This document shows, piece by piece, positions 6,454 to 13,544 of a stretch of 17,609 bases of DNA; the first letter of the stretch is position 1; every line of letters begins with the position of its first letter. Source of the DNA: Acidimicrobiia bacterium (GTDB taxonomy: Bacteria; Actinomycetota; Acidimicrobiia; Spongiisociales; ZC4RG35); the NCBI GenBank assembly GCA_017577575.1, contig PKRG01000033.1:1-17609 (forward strand). Direction: 5' to 3'. Position numbers and translations under genes: made by a program. The notes under the pieces are model-generated. The model searched no databases. It saw only the letters and a list, made by a program, of their open reading frames with translations, and had not been told where the DNA came from.

Positions 6454-7732
6454 CTCGGCGACCATGCCGCTCCACCGCACTTCCGGGCGGGTGGCGGGTG
6501 TGGTGGGCCACGAGGTCGACATCCGCGGCCTGCGGCTCAGAGTCGGCGATGCCGTCTCCATCGACACGGCCGGCGGGCGCCGGCCCGGCGAGGTGATCGC
6601 CGTCGCCGGCGACGCCGCCCGGGCGATGGTGCTCGGCCGCACCGAGGGAATCGGCCGCGGCGACCGGGTCGAGGTGCGGCGCGGTGGCTGGGGCACGATC
6701 GTCGGCGAGAACCTCATCGGCCGGGTGATCGACCCCTTCGGCAACCCGCTCGACGGAGGCCCCAAGCCGACCGGCGAGATCGTCGGCGTGGAAGGCGAGG
6801 TCCCGACGCCTCTCACCCGCCAGCGGATCGATCAGGTCCTCCCGGTGGGTGTGCGTCTGATCGATCTGCTCTGCACGCTCGGAAAGGGCCAGCGGGTGGG
6901 TCTCGTCGGCGGGTCCGGCGTCGGCAAGTCGACGCTCATGGGCATGATGGCTCGGGGCACCTCCGCCGACATCGTCGTCCTCGCCCTCGTCGGCGAACGA
7001 GGCCGCGAGGTGCGGGAGATGATCGAAGACGAGCTCGGTCCCGAAGGGATGGAGCGTGCCGTCGTCGTGGTCGCCACCTCCGACCAGCCGCCGCTCCTGC
7101 GGCTCCGAGCAGGGCTCGTGGCGACCCGGATCGCCGAATGGTTCGCCGACGCCGGAAACGACGTCCTCCTCATGGTCGACTCGCTCACCCGCCTGGCGAT
7201 GGCACAGCGCGAGGTCGGGCTCGCCGCCGGGGAGCCCCCCACGGCCCGGGGCTACACCCCGTCTGTGTTCGACCTGCTCCCTCGCCTCCTCGAACGCGCC
7301 GGACCCCGCGCCAACGGGACCGTCACCGCCGTCTACACGGTGCTGGTCGAAGCCGACAACCACAACGATCCCATCGCCGACGCCGCCCGCGGCATCCTCG
7401 ACGGCCACCTCGTCCTCGACCGGCGGCTGGCGGTCGCCGGCCGCTATCCTGCCCTCGACCCACTCGGTTCCCTGAGCCGTCTCGCCGACAAGCTGGTCGG
7501 CCCCGACCGGGTCCGCCTCACCGTGGCGGCGCGTTCTGCCCTCGCCGCCGCAGAAGAGGTACGCGACCTAGTGGAGGTCGGTGCCTACGTGCCTGGAACC
7601 AACCCGGCGGCGGACAGGGGTCTGCGTCTCTCGCCGCAGCTGATCGAGCTGTTCCGCCAGCGTCCGGAAGAAGCCAGCGACTTCGACGAGGCGTGGGCCC
7701 GGCTCGAAGGCATCGTCGGAGGAGAGACGTGA
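6446..7732 (+). CDS. fliI: Flagellum-specific export ATPase FliI
   Basis: FliI is the hexameric cytoplasmic ATPase of flagellar type III export, homologous to the F1 beta subunit. The 428-residue protein has an N-terminal beta-barrel (about residues 10-75), a Walker A P-loop GGSGVGKST at 155-163, and the LVGERGREV segment bearing the catalytic glutamate. Walker B, VLLMVD, is at 240-245, followed by SLTRLAMAQREVG. The ARGYTPSVFDLLPRLLERAG segment is typical of FliI/SctN. The GTG start at 6446 has GGGAGG at 6434-6439 six nt upstream and overlaps fliH by eight nt. ATG 6464 is an alternative. The GTGA junction couples it to fliJ. All ATPase motifs are intact. Confidence 0.98.
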   Translation: MPSSATMPLHRTSGRVAGVVGHEVDIRGLRLRVGDAVSIDTAGGRRPGEVIAVAGDAARAMVLGRTEGIGRGDRVEVRRGGWGTIVGENLIGRVIDPFGNPLDGGPKPTGEIVGVEGEVPTPLTRQRIDQVLPVGVRLIDLLCTLGKGQRVGLVGGSGVGKSTLMGMMARGTSADIVVLALVGERGREVREMIEDELGPEGMERAVVVVATSDQPPLLRLRAGLVATRIAEWFADAGNDVLLMVDSLTRLAMAQREVGLAAGEPPTARGYTPSVFDLLPRLLERAGPRANGTVTAVYTVLVEADNHNDPIADAARGILDGHLVLDRRLAVAGRYPALDPLGSLSRLADKLVGPDRVRLTVAARSALAAAEEVRDLVEVGAYVPGTNPAADRGLRLSPQLIELFRQRPEEASDFDEAWARLEGIVGGET

Positions 7733-8157
7733 AACGGTCGCGTCTCGACACCGTGCTCCGTCTCCGGGCGATCAGGGAGAGGCAGGCCCGGGTGAAGCTG
7801 GCCGAGTCGCTGGGGGCCGAGCAGGCCGCCGCTCGCGGATTGGCGGCGGCGGAAGCGGATTTTGCCGCCAGGCAGGTGGCCACGGGGTCTCTCAGCGCCG
7901 GCCAGTTGCGGGGCCTCTACCTCCAAGGTGTCCGGTCCGCCGAGTTGTTGGAGAAGGCAGCCGAGGCCCATCGCAAAGCACAGGAGAAGGCCGCCCTGGA
8001 CCGGCTCGGCTGGAGCCAGGCCTCGGCGGAGCAGCAGGCGGTCGAACGCCTCACGGAACGCAGGCGACGCGAAGCGGCGGATCTGGCCACACGGGTCGCC
8101 GACGACGCCCTCGACGACCTGGTCGGGTTGCTCCGAGTTCTCAGGTCCCGAACTTGA
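7729..8157 (+). CDS. fliJ: Flagellar export protein FliJ
   Basis: FliJ is the central-stalk-like coiled-coil protein that sits in the FliI ring, contacts FlhA and recycles export chaperones. It has 142 residues and is nearly all helix, rich in Ala, Arg, Glu and Gln. The start RSRLDTVLRLRAIRERQARV matches the FliJ pattern (F/L-x-x-VL-x-x-R). The GTG start at 7729 overlaps the fliI stop (GTGA), and a GGAGGAG tract lies just upstream. Sequence conservation in this family is low, so the call rests on length, coiled coil, N-terminal pattern and position between fliI and fliK. The frame is open far upstream through fliI, but this is a shadow. fliK starts 13 nt later. Confidence 0.92.
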   Translation: MKRSRLDTVLRLRAIRERQARVKLAESLGAEQAAARGLAAAEADFAARQVATGSLSAGQLRGLYLQGVRSAELLEKAAEAHRKAQEKAALDRLGWSQASAEQQAVERLTERRRREAADLATRVADDALDDLVGLLRVLRSRT

Positions 8158-8170
8158 AAGGGGCATAGCC

Positions 8171-9235
8171 ATGGACTTCCCCATCGTCCAGTTCATCTCC
8201 CCCGTCCCCTCCCCGCTTCCGACGGAGGGGAGCGAGCCCATGCCGGGAGGCTTCGCCGAATTGATCGACGCCTTGCTCGATTCGCTCGTCGGCTCCGACG
8301 AAGCCCTCCCCGGCTTCGACGAGCGCGCCGAGGTCCCCGAGGAACCGCAGACGGGCGACGAAATGGCCCGCACGGCCTTCCCGGCGGTCGCCGCCGCCCT
8401 GGCCGCGACGCCGCCCGTGTTGCCCGGCGAGTCTGCGCCGCAGCCCGTCGCCGAGCCCGCCACCGGAGCCGATTCCGCCTCCGACATGGTCGAAGCCGTG
8501 GCCGACCGGATTCCCCAATACGCCGTGCCGGGAGGAGTCCCCGCGCCGTCGGCGCCGGCGGCCCCCGTCCCCGACGACAGGGATCCGCCGCTCACGTTGG
8601 GCCCGGAACCGGTCCCGGGGACAGGCCACGATGCCGGTCTCGATCCGGTGCCTGCCCCAGCGGTGGGCTCCGAGGTCGGCATTCCGGCGGCACCCCCGAA
8701 CCCGCCGGTCGAAGCCGGAGAGGTCGAGGTGCCGGAGTCGACCGCCGTCGGAGAGCCGAGTGAGCCGGGTCCCAACGACGAGATCCGGCCGGCGAGCCGA
8801 CCCGTGGAGCATCGTGCCGCCGACACCGGGGACGCAACCCCTGTCGCTTCGGGCCCGTCTGCGGGATCGGAAACCGGCAACGCTGCGGACGTCGCGCGTG
8901 CGGACCTCGAGTCGGTGATCGTCGGGATCGAGGAATGGCTCGAGCGGACCGGCGGCGCCGAACCCACCACCATCTCGGTCGAACTGCCCGACCCCGACGG
9001 CGACCTCCTCGTGCGGGTCGCTCTCCGTGACGGCCGCCTCGAACTCGACGTTGTCCGTCCCGGCGGAGACCCACCGACCTGGCTTATCGACCAGCTCGAC
9101 GAAGCGCTCGCCCGGCACGGGTTCGAGATGGCAGACGATCGGCGGCGCCAGCCGGACACACAGCAGGCACCCGAGCATCCGCCCCTGCGCCGCCTGCGAA
9201 TCCGCACGCGCCGTACCGAAGGACTCTGGATCTGA
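8171..9235 (+). CDS. fliK: Flagellar hook-length control protein FliK (divergent)
   Basis: FliK is exported during hook growth, measures hook length and switches FlhB from rod/hook to filament substrates. The 354-residue product fits the plan. A long proline/alanine/glutamate-rich low-complexity region (about residues 70-245) would be the flexible ruler. A compact C-terminal domain (about 250-330) shows ISVELPDPDGDLLVRVALRD, GRLELDVV, and LIDQLDEALARHGFEM. That pattern resembles the Flg_hook substrate-switch domain. The tail is basic (RRLRIRTRR), ending in an Ile. The start is ATG 8171 after an AAAGGGG tract (8156-8162). The N-terminal region is not recognisable, as is normal for FliK. The call is supported by position between fliJ and flgD. 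Confidence 0.85.
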   Translation: MDFPIVQFISPVPSPLPTEGSEPMPGGFAELIDALLDSLVGSDEALPGFDERAEVPEEPQTGDEMARTAFPAVAAALAATPPVLPGESAPQPVAEPATGADSASDMVEAVADRIPQYAVPGGVPAPSAPAAPVPDDRDPPLTLGPEPVPGTGHDAGLDPVPAPAVGSEVGIPAAPPNPPVEAGEVEVPESTAVGEPSEPGPNDEIRPASRPVEHRAADTGDATPVASGPSAGSETGNAADVARADLESVIVGIEEWLERTGGAEPTTISVELPDPDGDLLVRVALRDGRLELDVVRPGGDPPTWLIDQLDEALARHGFEMADDRRRQPDTQQAPEHPPLRRLRIRTRRTEGLWI

Positions 9236-9245
9236 GGAGCACGAC

Positions 9246-9803
9246 ATGATCGAAGGAACCACCGCAGCCGCTCTCACCGCCAACACGACGACCCAGACCA
9301 CTGCGTCGGCGCTCGGGGGGCTGGGGAGCGACGCCTTCCTCAAACTCCTCGTCGCCCAACTCCGCTACCAGAACCCCCTCCAGCCGACCGACCCGTCGTC
9401 GATGCTGGGCCAGACCGCCCAGTTCACGACCGTCGAGACTCTCCAGACCCTCGCCAGCCTGCAGCGGGAGCTGATGTCCTTCCACGAGGCGATAGGGGCG
9501 ATGAGCATGATCGGCCGACGAGTCACCGCCGTCGGGTTCGACGGCCTTCCCATCGAGGGAGTCGTCGAGAAGGTCAGGTTCACCCCCGAAGGGATCCTCC
9601 TCACCGTCGACGGCACCGAAGTGCCCTTGGCGGCCGTGATGGAAGCGACGGCAGGCGCACCCGCCTCCGGCGCCGACACCACGTTCGACCCGGGGGACCA
9701 GGGCTCCGCGGACCCGGTGGACTCTTCCCCAGAACCTGCCGAGACGCCCCAGGACTCGGTCGACGCCGGCCACGCCGAGGTGGCCGATCCCCCGGTGAGC
9801 TGA
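9246..9803 (+). CDS. flgD: Flagellar hook scaffold/capping protein FlgD
   Basis: FlgD sits on the tip of the growing hook and guides hook subunit assembly. The 185-residue protein carries the family core SDAFLKLLVAQLRYQNPLQP, TDPSSMLGQTAQFTTVETLQ at about residues 25-65. A short beta-rich segment follows (IGRRVTAVGFDGLPIEGVVE). After that comes an acidic Pro/Ser/Asp-rich tail of about 45 residues that looks disordered. The larger tudor/FNIII-like domains of enterobacterial FlgD are absent or much reduced, as in short Gram-positive forms. The start is ATG 9246, six nt after GAGGAG (9234-9239), which overlaps the fliK stop. Unusually, no flgE follows: the next gene is flbD after a promoter gap. 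Confidence 0.94.
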   Translation: MIEGTTAAALTANTTTQTTASALGGLGSDAFLKLLVAQLRYQNPLQPTDPSSMLGQTAQFTTVETLQTLASLQRELMSFHEAIGAMSMIGRRVTAVGFDGLPIEGVVEKVRFTPEGILLTVDGTEVPLAAVMEATAGAPASGADTTFDPGDQGSADPVDSSPEPAETPQDSVDAGHAEVADPPVS

Positions 9804-9816
9804 GGACGAGCTCCAT

Positions 9817-9826
9817 CCGGATCCGG
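9817..9826 (+). repeat. Palindrome CCGGATCCGG upstream of the flbD promoter
   Basis: This perfect 10-bp palindrome lies between the flgD stop and the CTTAAA box (three nt before it). Dyads of different sequence occupy the same side of the other three FliA-type promoters. It may be an operator or a small hairpin ending upstream transcripts. No T-run follows. Confidence 0.3.
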
Positions 9827-9829
9827 GGC

Positions 9830-9857
9830 CTTAAATCGGCGGCGGATCGGCCGACCT
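9830..9857 (+). promoter_or_regulatory. FliA (sigma-28)-type promoter of the flbD-motA-motB-fliL genes
   Basis: CTTAAA (9830-9835), 14 nt, GCCGACCT (9850-9857). Spacing is identical to the copies at 2227, 12199 and 15787. The spacer shares the GC, G, GA and G positions conserved in all four. It lies in the 93-nt flgD-flbD gap and would give a leader of about 30-35 nt for flbD. The last two bases of the -10 box differ from the AG of the other copies. Confidence 0.7.
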
Positions 9858-9879
9858 GCCTTCTCGTTAGCTAGTTGGA

Positions 9880-9893
9880 GCACACGGAGGTGC
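9880..9893 (+). promoter_or_regulatory. flbD leader hairpin with ACGGAG loop over the ribosome site
   Basis: GCAC (9880-9883) pairs with GTGC (9890-9893) around ACGGAG. The loop and the first stem base contain the flbD Shine-Dalgarno GGAGG (9886-9890). CACGGAGG matches the CANGGANG CsrA/RsmE consensus. A protein bound here would directly block ribosomes. The regulatory role is inferred. Confidence 0.45.
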
Positions 9894-9896
9894 AGG

Positions 9897-10142
9897 TTGA
9901 TCGTCGTCCACCGCCTCAAGGGTGAGCCGTTCTTCCTGAACGCCGACCTCATCGAATCGATCGAGGGGACACCCGACACTGTCATCACCCTCGTCGACTC
10001 GCGGCGTCTGGTCGTGGCCGACACCCCTGAGGAGATCGTGGAGCGGATCCGCCTGTACCGGGGGTCTCTCCTCGCCTCAGCCGACGCGATCCTCTCGGGC
10101 AAGTCGGCCCAGCTCACGGTGCTTCCGGGTGGGGAGGACTGA
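9897..10142 (+). CDS. flbD: Flagellar protein FlbD/SwrD family
   Basis: This is a small cytoplasmic protein conserved in flagellar operons of Gram-positive and some other bacteria. The Bacillus homologue SwrD raises motor power, acting with MotA/MotB. The 81-residue product starts IVVHRLKGEPFFLNADLIES and continues IEGTPDTVITLVDSRRLVV, an excellent match to the FlbD pattern (L-G-F-LN-DLIE-IE-TPDT-ITL). It carries an extra C-terminal stretch of roughly 20 residues. The start must be TTG 9897, six nt after GGAGG at 9886-9890, because the family begins at M-I. A rare start codon combined with a hairpin over the ribosome site suggests low, controlled translation. The stop overlaps motA by one base (TGATG). 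Confidence 0.95.
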   Translation: MIVVHRLKGEPFFLNADLIESIEGTPDTVITLVDSRRLVVADTPEEIVERIRLYRGSLLASADAILSGKSAQLTVLPGGED

Positions 10143-10954
10143 TGGATCCCGGCCTGATCATCGGCTTGGTGCTGTCGCTCCTCGCCATCGGCGCCTCGAT
10201 GGTGATGGACGGCGCCTCTCTGGGAGCGCTCGTCAGCCTCTCATCGCTGGTGCTGGTGGGTGTGGGCACCTTCGGCGTCACCTTCGCCAGCTATCGGATG
10301 GCCGACGTCCTGCGTGCTCCGAAGGCACTCCTGGTCGGTCTCAAGGGCCAGGTGCCCGACCCCGACGGGGTCGTCACCCAGCTCGCCGAGCTCGCCGACA
10401 CCGCCCGGCGCAAGGGAATCCTCGCCATGGAGGACGTCCTCGAAGGGGTGGACAACGAGTTCCTCCGCATCGGAATCCAAGGCGTCATCGACGGGCTCGA
10501 CCCCGACGCGGTCGCACAGCTCCTCGACACGGAGATGGAGGCCGTCGACGACCGCCACAACGTGATCATCTCCTTCTTCCGGAGCATGGGCGGGTTCGCC
10601 CCGACCATGGGGATGGTCGGCACCGTCATCGGCTTGGTCAACATGCTCGGCAGCCTGGAGGACCCCTCCCAGCTGGGGAGCGGCATGGCCATGGCCCTGC
10701 TCACGACCCTGTACGGGGTCCTGTTCGCCAACATGGTCTTCCTGCCGATCGCCTCGCGCCTCACCCGGCTCCACGAGACGGAGATGGCGGTGATGAGCAT
10801 GGTCCGCGACGGCGTCCTGGCGATCCAGGCCGGCGTCAGCCCACGCATCCTCGTGGATCGTCTGGAGGGCTACCTCACCCCCGACCAGCGTGTCGGCCAC
10901 AAGGGCCGTCTGGAGAAGCAGGAGGCGGGCCCGTCGAGTGAGGTGGCGGCGTGA
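10142..10954 (+). CDS. motA: Flagellar motor stator protein MotA
   Basis: MotA surrounds MotB to form the inner-membrane stator that converts ion flow into rotation and pushes on FliG. The 270-residue protein has four membrane helices: about residues 5-22, 30-50, 152-172 and 184-206. The large cytoplasmic loop holds the FliG-facing charges (R89, R90, K91, E97, E101). The third-helix motif GGFAPTMGMVGTVIGL and the fourth-helix motif ALLTTLYGVLFANMVFLPIA are strongly conserved. Threonines at 161 and 188/189 resemble the PomA/MotP sodium type rather than E. coli MotA. The start ATG 10142 overlaps the flbD stop, after GGGGAGGA. The GTGA overlap with motB ensures coupled production of the two partners. 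Confidence 0.97.
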   Translation: MDPGLIIGLVLSLLAIGASMVMDGASLGALVSLSSLVLVGVGTFGVTFASYRMADVLRAPKALLVGLKGQVPDPDGVVTQLAELADTARRKGILAMEDVLEGVDNEFLRIGIQGVIDGLDPDAVAQLLDTEMEAVDDRHNVIISFFRSMGGFAPTMGMVGTVIGLVNMLGSLEDPSQLGSGMAMALLTTLYGVLFANMVFLPIASRLTRLHETEMAVMSMVRDGVLAIQAGVSPRILVDRLEGYLTPDQRVGHKGRLEKQEAGPSSEVAA

Positions 10955-11760
10955 AGGATCGGCGCCGGGGCGGCGGCGACGACGCCAATCGGTGGCTCAC
11001 CACCTACGGAGACGTGGTGACGCTGCTCCTCGCCTTCTTCGTGCTGCTGTTCGCGATGTCAGAGATCGACAACGAGCGCTTCGAGCAGCTGGTGGCGGGC
11101 TTCCAGCAGCCGTTCAACAACCCCGGACGCGTGGGGGTGCTTCCCGAGAACAGCGGGTTGCTGGACGAACAGCCCCCGGCCGTGACGGTCCCCGATCCGG
11201 TGACGACCACGACGCCGACTCGCGAGGAGACCGTTGGCACCACCGTCCCCGAGACGGCGATCGAATCCGAGATCCCGCCGCTGATCGTCGACCGCTCGGG
11301 GTTGCTCGACGTGCAGGAGAAGCTCGAGTCCGCGCTCCTCGGAGCCGGGTTCGAGAACGCCGCCGACTTCCGGATCACCGAGCGCGGGCTGGTGGTCAGC
11401 ATCGCCACCGACGACCTCCAGTTCCCCACCGGATCGGCGAAACTCGGCCCCAAGGGACGGGAGATCATCGCCGCGGTGGCGCCGGCGCTGTCGCAGATCC
11501 GCAACGTCGTCCAGGTTGAGGGCCACACCGACAACGTCCCCTATCAGGGCAAGGGCTACGACAACTGGAACCTGTCGGCCGACCGCGCTCTCGCCGTGGT
11601 GCACCTCCTGATCGAAGACCACGGCATCGACCCGGAGCGTCTCAGCGCCACCGGGTACGCCTCCTATCGCCCGCTCGAGTCCAACGACACGCCGGAAGGG
11701 AGAGCGGCCAACCGGCGGGTCGAGCTCGTGATCCTCATCGACGGAGACCGCCATGAATGA
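10951..11760 (+). CDS. motB: Flagellar motor stator protein MotB
   Basis: MotB is the ion-channel partner of MotA and anchors the stator to peptidoglycan. The 269-residue protein has one membrane helix at about residues 20-37, within YGDVVTLLLAFFVLLFAMS, carrying the essential ion-binding aspartate D21. A plug-like segment and a Pro/Thr-rich linker (about 75-110) follow. The OmpA-like peptidoglycan domain comes next, with VEGHTDNVPY at about 189-198, NLSADRAL, ATGYASYRP and RAANRRVEL. The start GTG 10951 overlaps the motA stop. The stop overlaps fliL by eight nt. All expected functional residues are present. Whether it couples protons or sodium cannot be told from MotB alone. Confidence 0.97.
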   Translation: MKDRRRGGGDDANRWLTTYGDVVTLLLAFFVLLFAMSEIDNERFEQLVAGFQQPFNNPGRVGVLPENSGLLDEQPPAVTVPDPVTTTTPTREETVGTTVPETAIESEIPPLIVDRSGLLDVQEKLESALLGAGFENAADFRITERGLVVSIATDDLQFPTGSAKLGPKGREIIAAVAPALSQIRNVVQVEGHTDNVPYQGKGYDNWNLSADRALAVVHLLIEDHGIDPERLSATGYASYRPLESNDTPEGRAANRRVELVILIDGDRHE

Positions 11761-12187
11761 ACCCAAGAAGAGTCGTCTGCTCATCCCGGTAGTCGTCCTC
11801 GCCCTCGGAGGAGCGGGGCTCGGTGGCTACGTGTTCGGGGAGAACAACGCCGAGGCCGCGATCCCTTCCGAGGCCCTGGAGCCGGCAGAAGGCGAGGTCG
11901 TGGAAGTAGGCGTCCTCACGGTCACCCTCCCCGGCCCCGACGCCCACTATGCCCGGGTCGGGCTCGCCGTGGTGCTGAAGGAAGGTGCCACCGAAGACGA
12001 CGTCGCGGGACGGTTCCCACTGGTCAAGGACGCCGCCATCTCGATCCTCGCCGGCAAAGGCCCCGACGACTTCCGAACGCCGGAAGGTTTGGAGCGTTTG
12101 CGGACCGAGCTGAGTCACATAGCCCGGGAGATCTATCCGGACGGCGAGGTGGTGCGGGTCGTCCTGACCGAAGCGATCGTCACCTGA
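11753..12187 (+). CDS. fliL: Flagellar basal body-associated protein FliL
   Basis: FliL is a single-pass inner-membrane protein that rings and stabilises the stator. The 144-residue product has a short cytoplasmic N-terminus (MNEPKKSR) and a membrane helix at about residues 9-28 (LLIPVVVLALGGAGLGGYVF). A periplasmic stomatin-like domain follows, with YARVGLAVVLKEGA, FPLVKDAAISILAGK and LRTELSHIAREIYP. The ending VVRVVLTEAIVT matches the usual V-x-F-T-x-F-V-type end with Leu/Ala/Ile replacing aromatic residues. The start is ATG 11753 after GGAG (11744-11747), overlapping motB by eight nt. The stop overlaps a small inverted repeat, and a FliA-type promoter for fliM follows. Confidence 0.95.
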   Translation: MNEPKKSRLLIPVVVLALGGAGLGGYVFGENNAEAAIPSEALEPAEGEVVEVGVLTVTLPGPDAHYARVGLAVVLKEGATEDDVAGRFPLVKDAAISILAGKGPDDFRTPEGLERLRTELSHIAREIYPDGEVVRVVLTEAIVT

Positions 12188-12189
12188 CG
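12178..12189 (+). repeat. Inverted repeat over the fliL stop codon
   Basis: CGTCA (12178-12182) and TGACG (12185-12189) are perfect complements separated by CC. The dyad contains the fliL TGA and ends nine nt before the CTCAAC promoter box. That is the same distance as the palindrome upstream of the flgB promoter. With a two-base loop it is more plausible as a protein site than as an RNA hairpin. Confidence 0.3.
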
Positions 12190-12198
12190 GAAACCGCG

Positions 12199-12226
12199 CT
12201 CAACTCCGCCGGGGAGTGGCCGACAG
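12199..12226 (+). promoter_or_regulatory. FliA (sigma-28)-type promoter of the fliM-fliR genes
   Basis: CTCAAC (12199-12204), 14 nt, GCCGACAG (12219-12226). The -10 box is identical to those at 2247 and 15807, and the spacing is identical in all four copies. The -35 box is the weakest match (CTCAAC rather than CTTAAA). The leader to fliM would be short, about 25 nt, and lacks the ACGGA hairpin seen at the other three. Confidence 0.65.
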
Positions 12227-12257
12227 GCTTCCCCGAAGAATCCGGAACGAAGTCGCG

Positions 12258-13190
12258 ATGAGCACACTCGCCCCTGCCCAACCCAGCGAATCGCCGACGA
12301 GCGAGCTGGTGACGTTCGACTTCCGCAGCCCCGGGAAGATGGCCCGGGAGCAGGTGCGGAGCCTCGAGGTCGCCCACGAGACGTTCGCCCGCCGCTGGGG
12401 GAGCGTCCTCACCAACACGCTGCGGGCTCTGGTGCACCTGGAGCTGGTGGGCGTGCAACAGCTGACGTTCGAGGACTACGTCCGGTCGATGCCCAACCCC
12501 GTCGTGCTCGGCGTCGTCGATCTGCCGCCACTGCCTGGCGGCGCCCTGTTGGAGATCAATGTCCCGATGGGGCTGACGATGGTCGACCGGATGCTGGGCG
12601 GGCTGGGACGGCCCGTCGGTGTCCGCCGCCCGACAGAGCTGGAGGCCACCCTGCTCACAGAGATCCTCGAGCACGGGGCCGAGGCGATCGGCGAGACCTT
12701 CCGGCCGTTCGTCGAGGTGGAGGCGGGTCTGTCGTCCGTCGAGTTCAACCCGCACCTCGTCCAGACCATCTCCCCGTCCGAGATGGTCCTCGTCCTCGTC
12801 TACTCGGTGGCGATAGCCCACGGCGGCCGCTCCGACGGCCTGGCCACCATCTGCTACCCCTTCTCGCTCCTCCAGCCGGCCGCCGAACGCCTCGGCCGGG
12901 CCGGGTGGGAGCACCGGCCGATCGTCAACCTGGATGGCGACGCCTCGGCGGCCGAGACCATGCGGGCCCATCTCGCCGACATCGACGTCGAAGTGAGCGT
13001 GACCCTGCGCCCTTCGTCGATCACCGCCGCCGAGCTCGCCAGCATCCAGCCGGGTGACGTCATCCGTCTCGAGCATCGGGTCGACGAACCCGTCATCGGG
13101 CGGCTGGGAGGCACCGAGATCTTCACGGCTCGCGCCGGCAGGCACGGGCGTCGTCGAGCAGTCCAGATCCTCGAATGGAGACAGCCATGA
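12258..13190 (+). CDS. fliM: Flagellar motor switch protein FliM
   Basis: FliM is the middle C-ring protein. It links FliG to FliN and in most bacteria docks phospho-CheY. The 310-residue product has the FliM core: FDFRSPGKMAREQVRSLEVA followed by HETFARRW, the FliG-binding MLGGLGRP with GG-x-G at 114-117, and the CheC-like middle domain. It ends in a C-terminal SpoA domain (about residues 235-305, HLADIDVEVSVTLRPSSI). The N-terminal LSQxEIDALL-type CheY-binding peptide is absent: only about 20 Ser/Pro-rich residues precede the core. I chose ATG 12258. GTG 12216 falls inside the promoter and adds no motif. The ribosome site is weak (GGAACGAAG, 12246-12254). The stop overlaps fliN by ATGA. Confidence 0.95.
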   Translation: MSTLAPAQPSESPTSELVTFDFRSPGKMAREQVRSLEVAHETFARRWGSVLTNTLRALVHLELVGVQQLTFEDYVRSMPNPVVLGVVDLPPLPGGALLEINVPMGLTMVDRMLGGLGRPVGVRRPTELEATLLTEILEHGAEAIGETFRPFVEVEAGLSSVEFNPHLVQTISPSEMVLVLVYSVAIAHGGRSDGLATICYPFSLLQPAAERLGRAGWEHRPIVNLDGDASAAETMRAHLADIDVEVSVTLRPSSITAAELASIQPGDVIRLEHRVDEPVIGRLGGTEIFTARAGRHGRRRAVQILEWRQP

Positions 13191-13516
13191 CCCAGAAGAC
13201 CGACACCCTTTCGGCCGAAGAGCCCGTCGCCAACGCCGCCTTCCCCGAGCTCGGCAACGGCGTCGACGTGGGCGCCCTCCGCGACATAGACGTACTCGGC
13301 GACGTGCGCCTCGAAGTCACAGTGGAGCTGGGGCGGATCGCGATGAAAGTCCGCGACCTGCTGGCGCTGCAGGAAGGCGCCGTCGTCGACCTGAATCGCA
13401 CCGCCGGCGCCGCGGTGGACGTGGTGGTCAACGGCACACTCGTCGCCCGGGGCGACGTGGTGGTCGTCGACGACGAGCTCGGAGTGCGAATCACCGAGGT
13501 CGTAGAGCGCCGATGA
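13187..13516 (+). CDS. fliN: Flagellar motor switch protein FliN
   Basis: FliN is the lowest C-ring protein and a docking site for the FliH-FliI export complex. The 109-residue product has a short N-terminal extension and one SpoA domain (about residues 35-106). The domain carries VRLEVTVELGRIAMKVRDLL, LQEGAVVDLNRTAG, VDVVVNGTLVARGDVVVVDD and LGVRITEV, a textbook FliN pattern. There are two in-frame ATGs: 13175 and 13187. I chose 13187 because GGAG (13178-13181) sits at the right distance and it forms an ATGA overlap with the fliM stop. The N-terminus contains LSAEE at residues 8-12, faintly like the CheY-docking peptide of FliM/FliY. Confidence 0.95.
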   Translation: MTQKTDTLSAEEPVANAAFPELGNGVDVGALRDIDVLGDVRLEVTVELGRIAMKVRDLLALQEGAVVDLNRTAGAAVDVVVNGTLVARGDVVVVDDELGVRITEVVERR

Positions 13517-13544
13517 CATCTGTCGTCCGTAGCTCGCGGGGCCG

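Noticed and set aside
7138..8157. A 339-residue frame running through fliI into fliJ
   Set aside because: Only the part from GTG 7729 is FliJ-like. The upstream part is an Arg/Pro-rich shadow of fliI.
8400..8880. Pro/Ala/Glu-rich repeats in fliK as a tandem-repeat array or frameshifted pseudogene
   Set aside because: No regular period is visible, the frame is intact, and such low-complexity linkers are normal for FliK.
9804..9896. A degraded flgE remnant in the flgD-flbD gap
   Set aside because: At 93 nt it is too short, and no hook-protein motif is readable in any frame. The gap is explained by a palindrome, a promoter and a leader.
12216..12257. GTG 12216 as the fliM start
   Set aside because: It overlaps the -10 box of the promoter, has no spaced ribosome site and adds no FliM motif.
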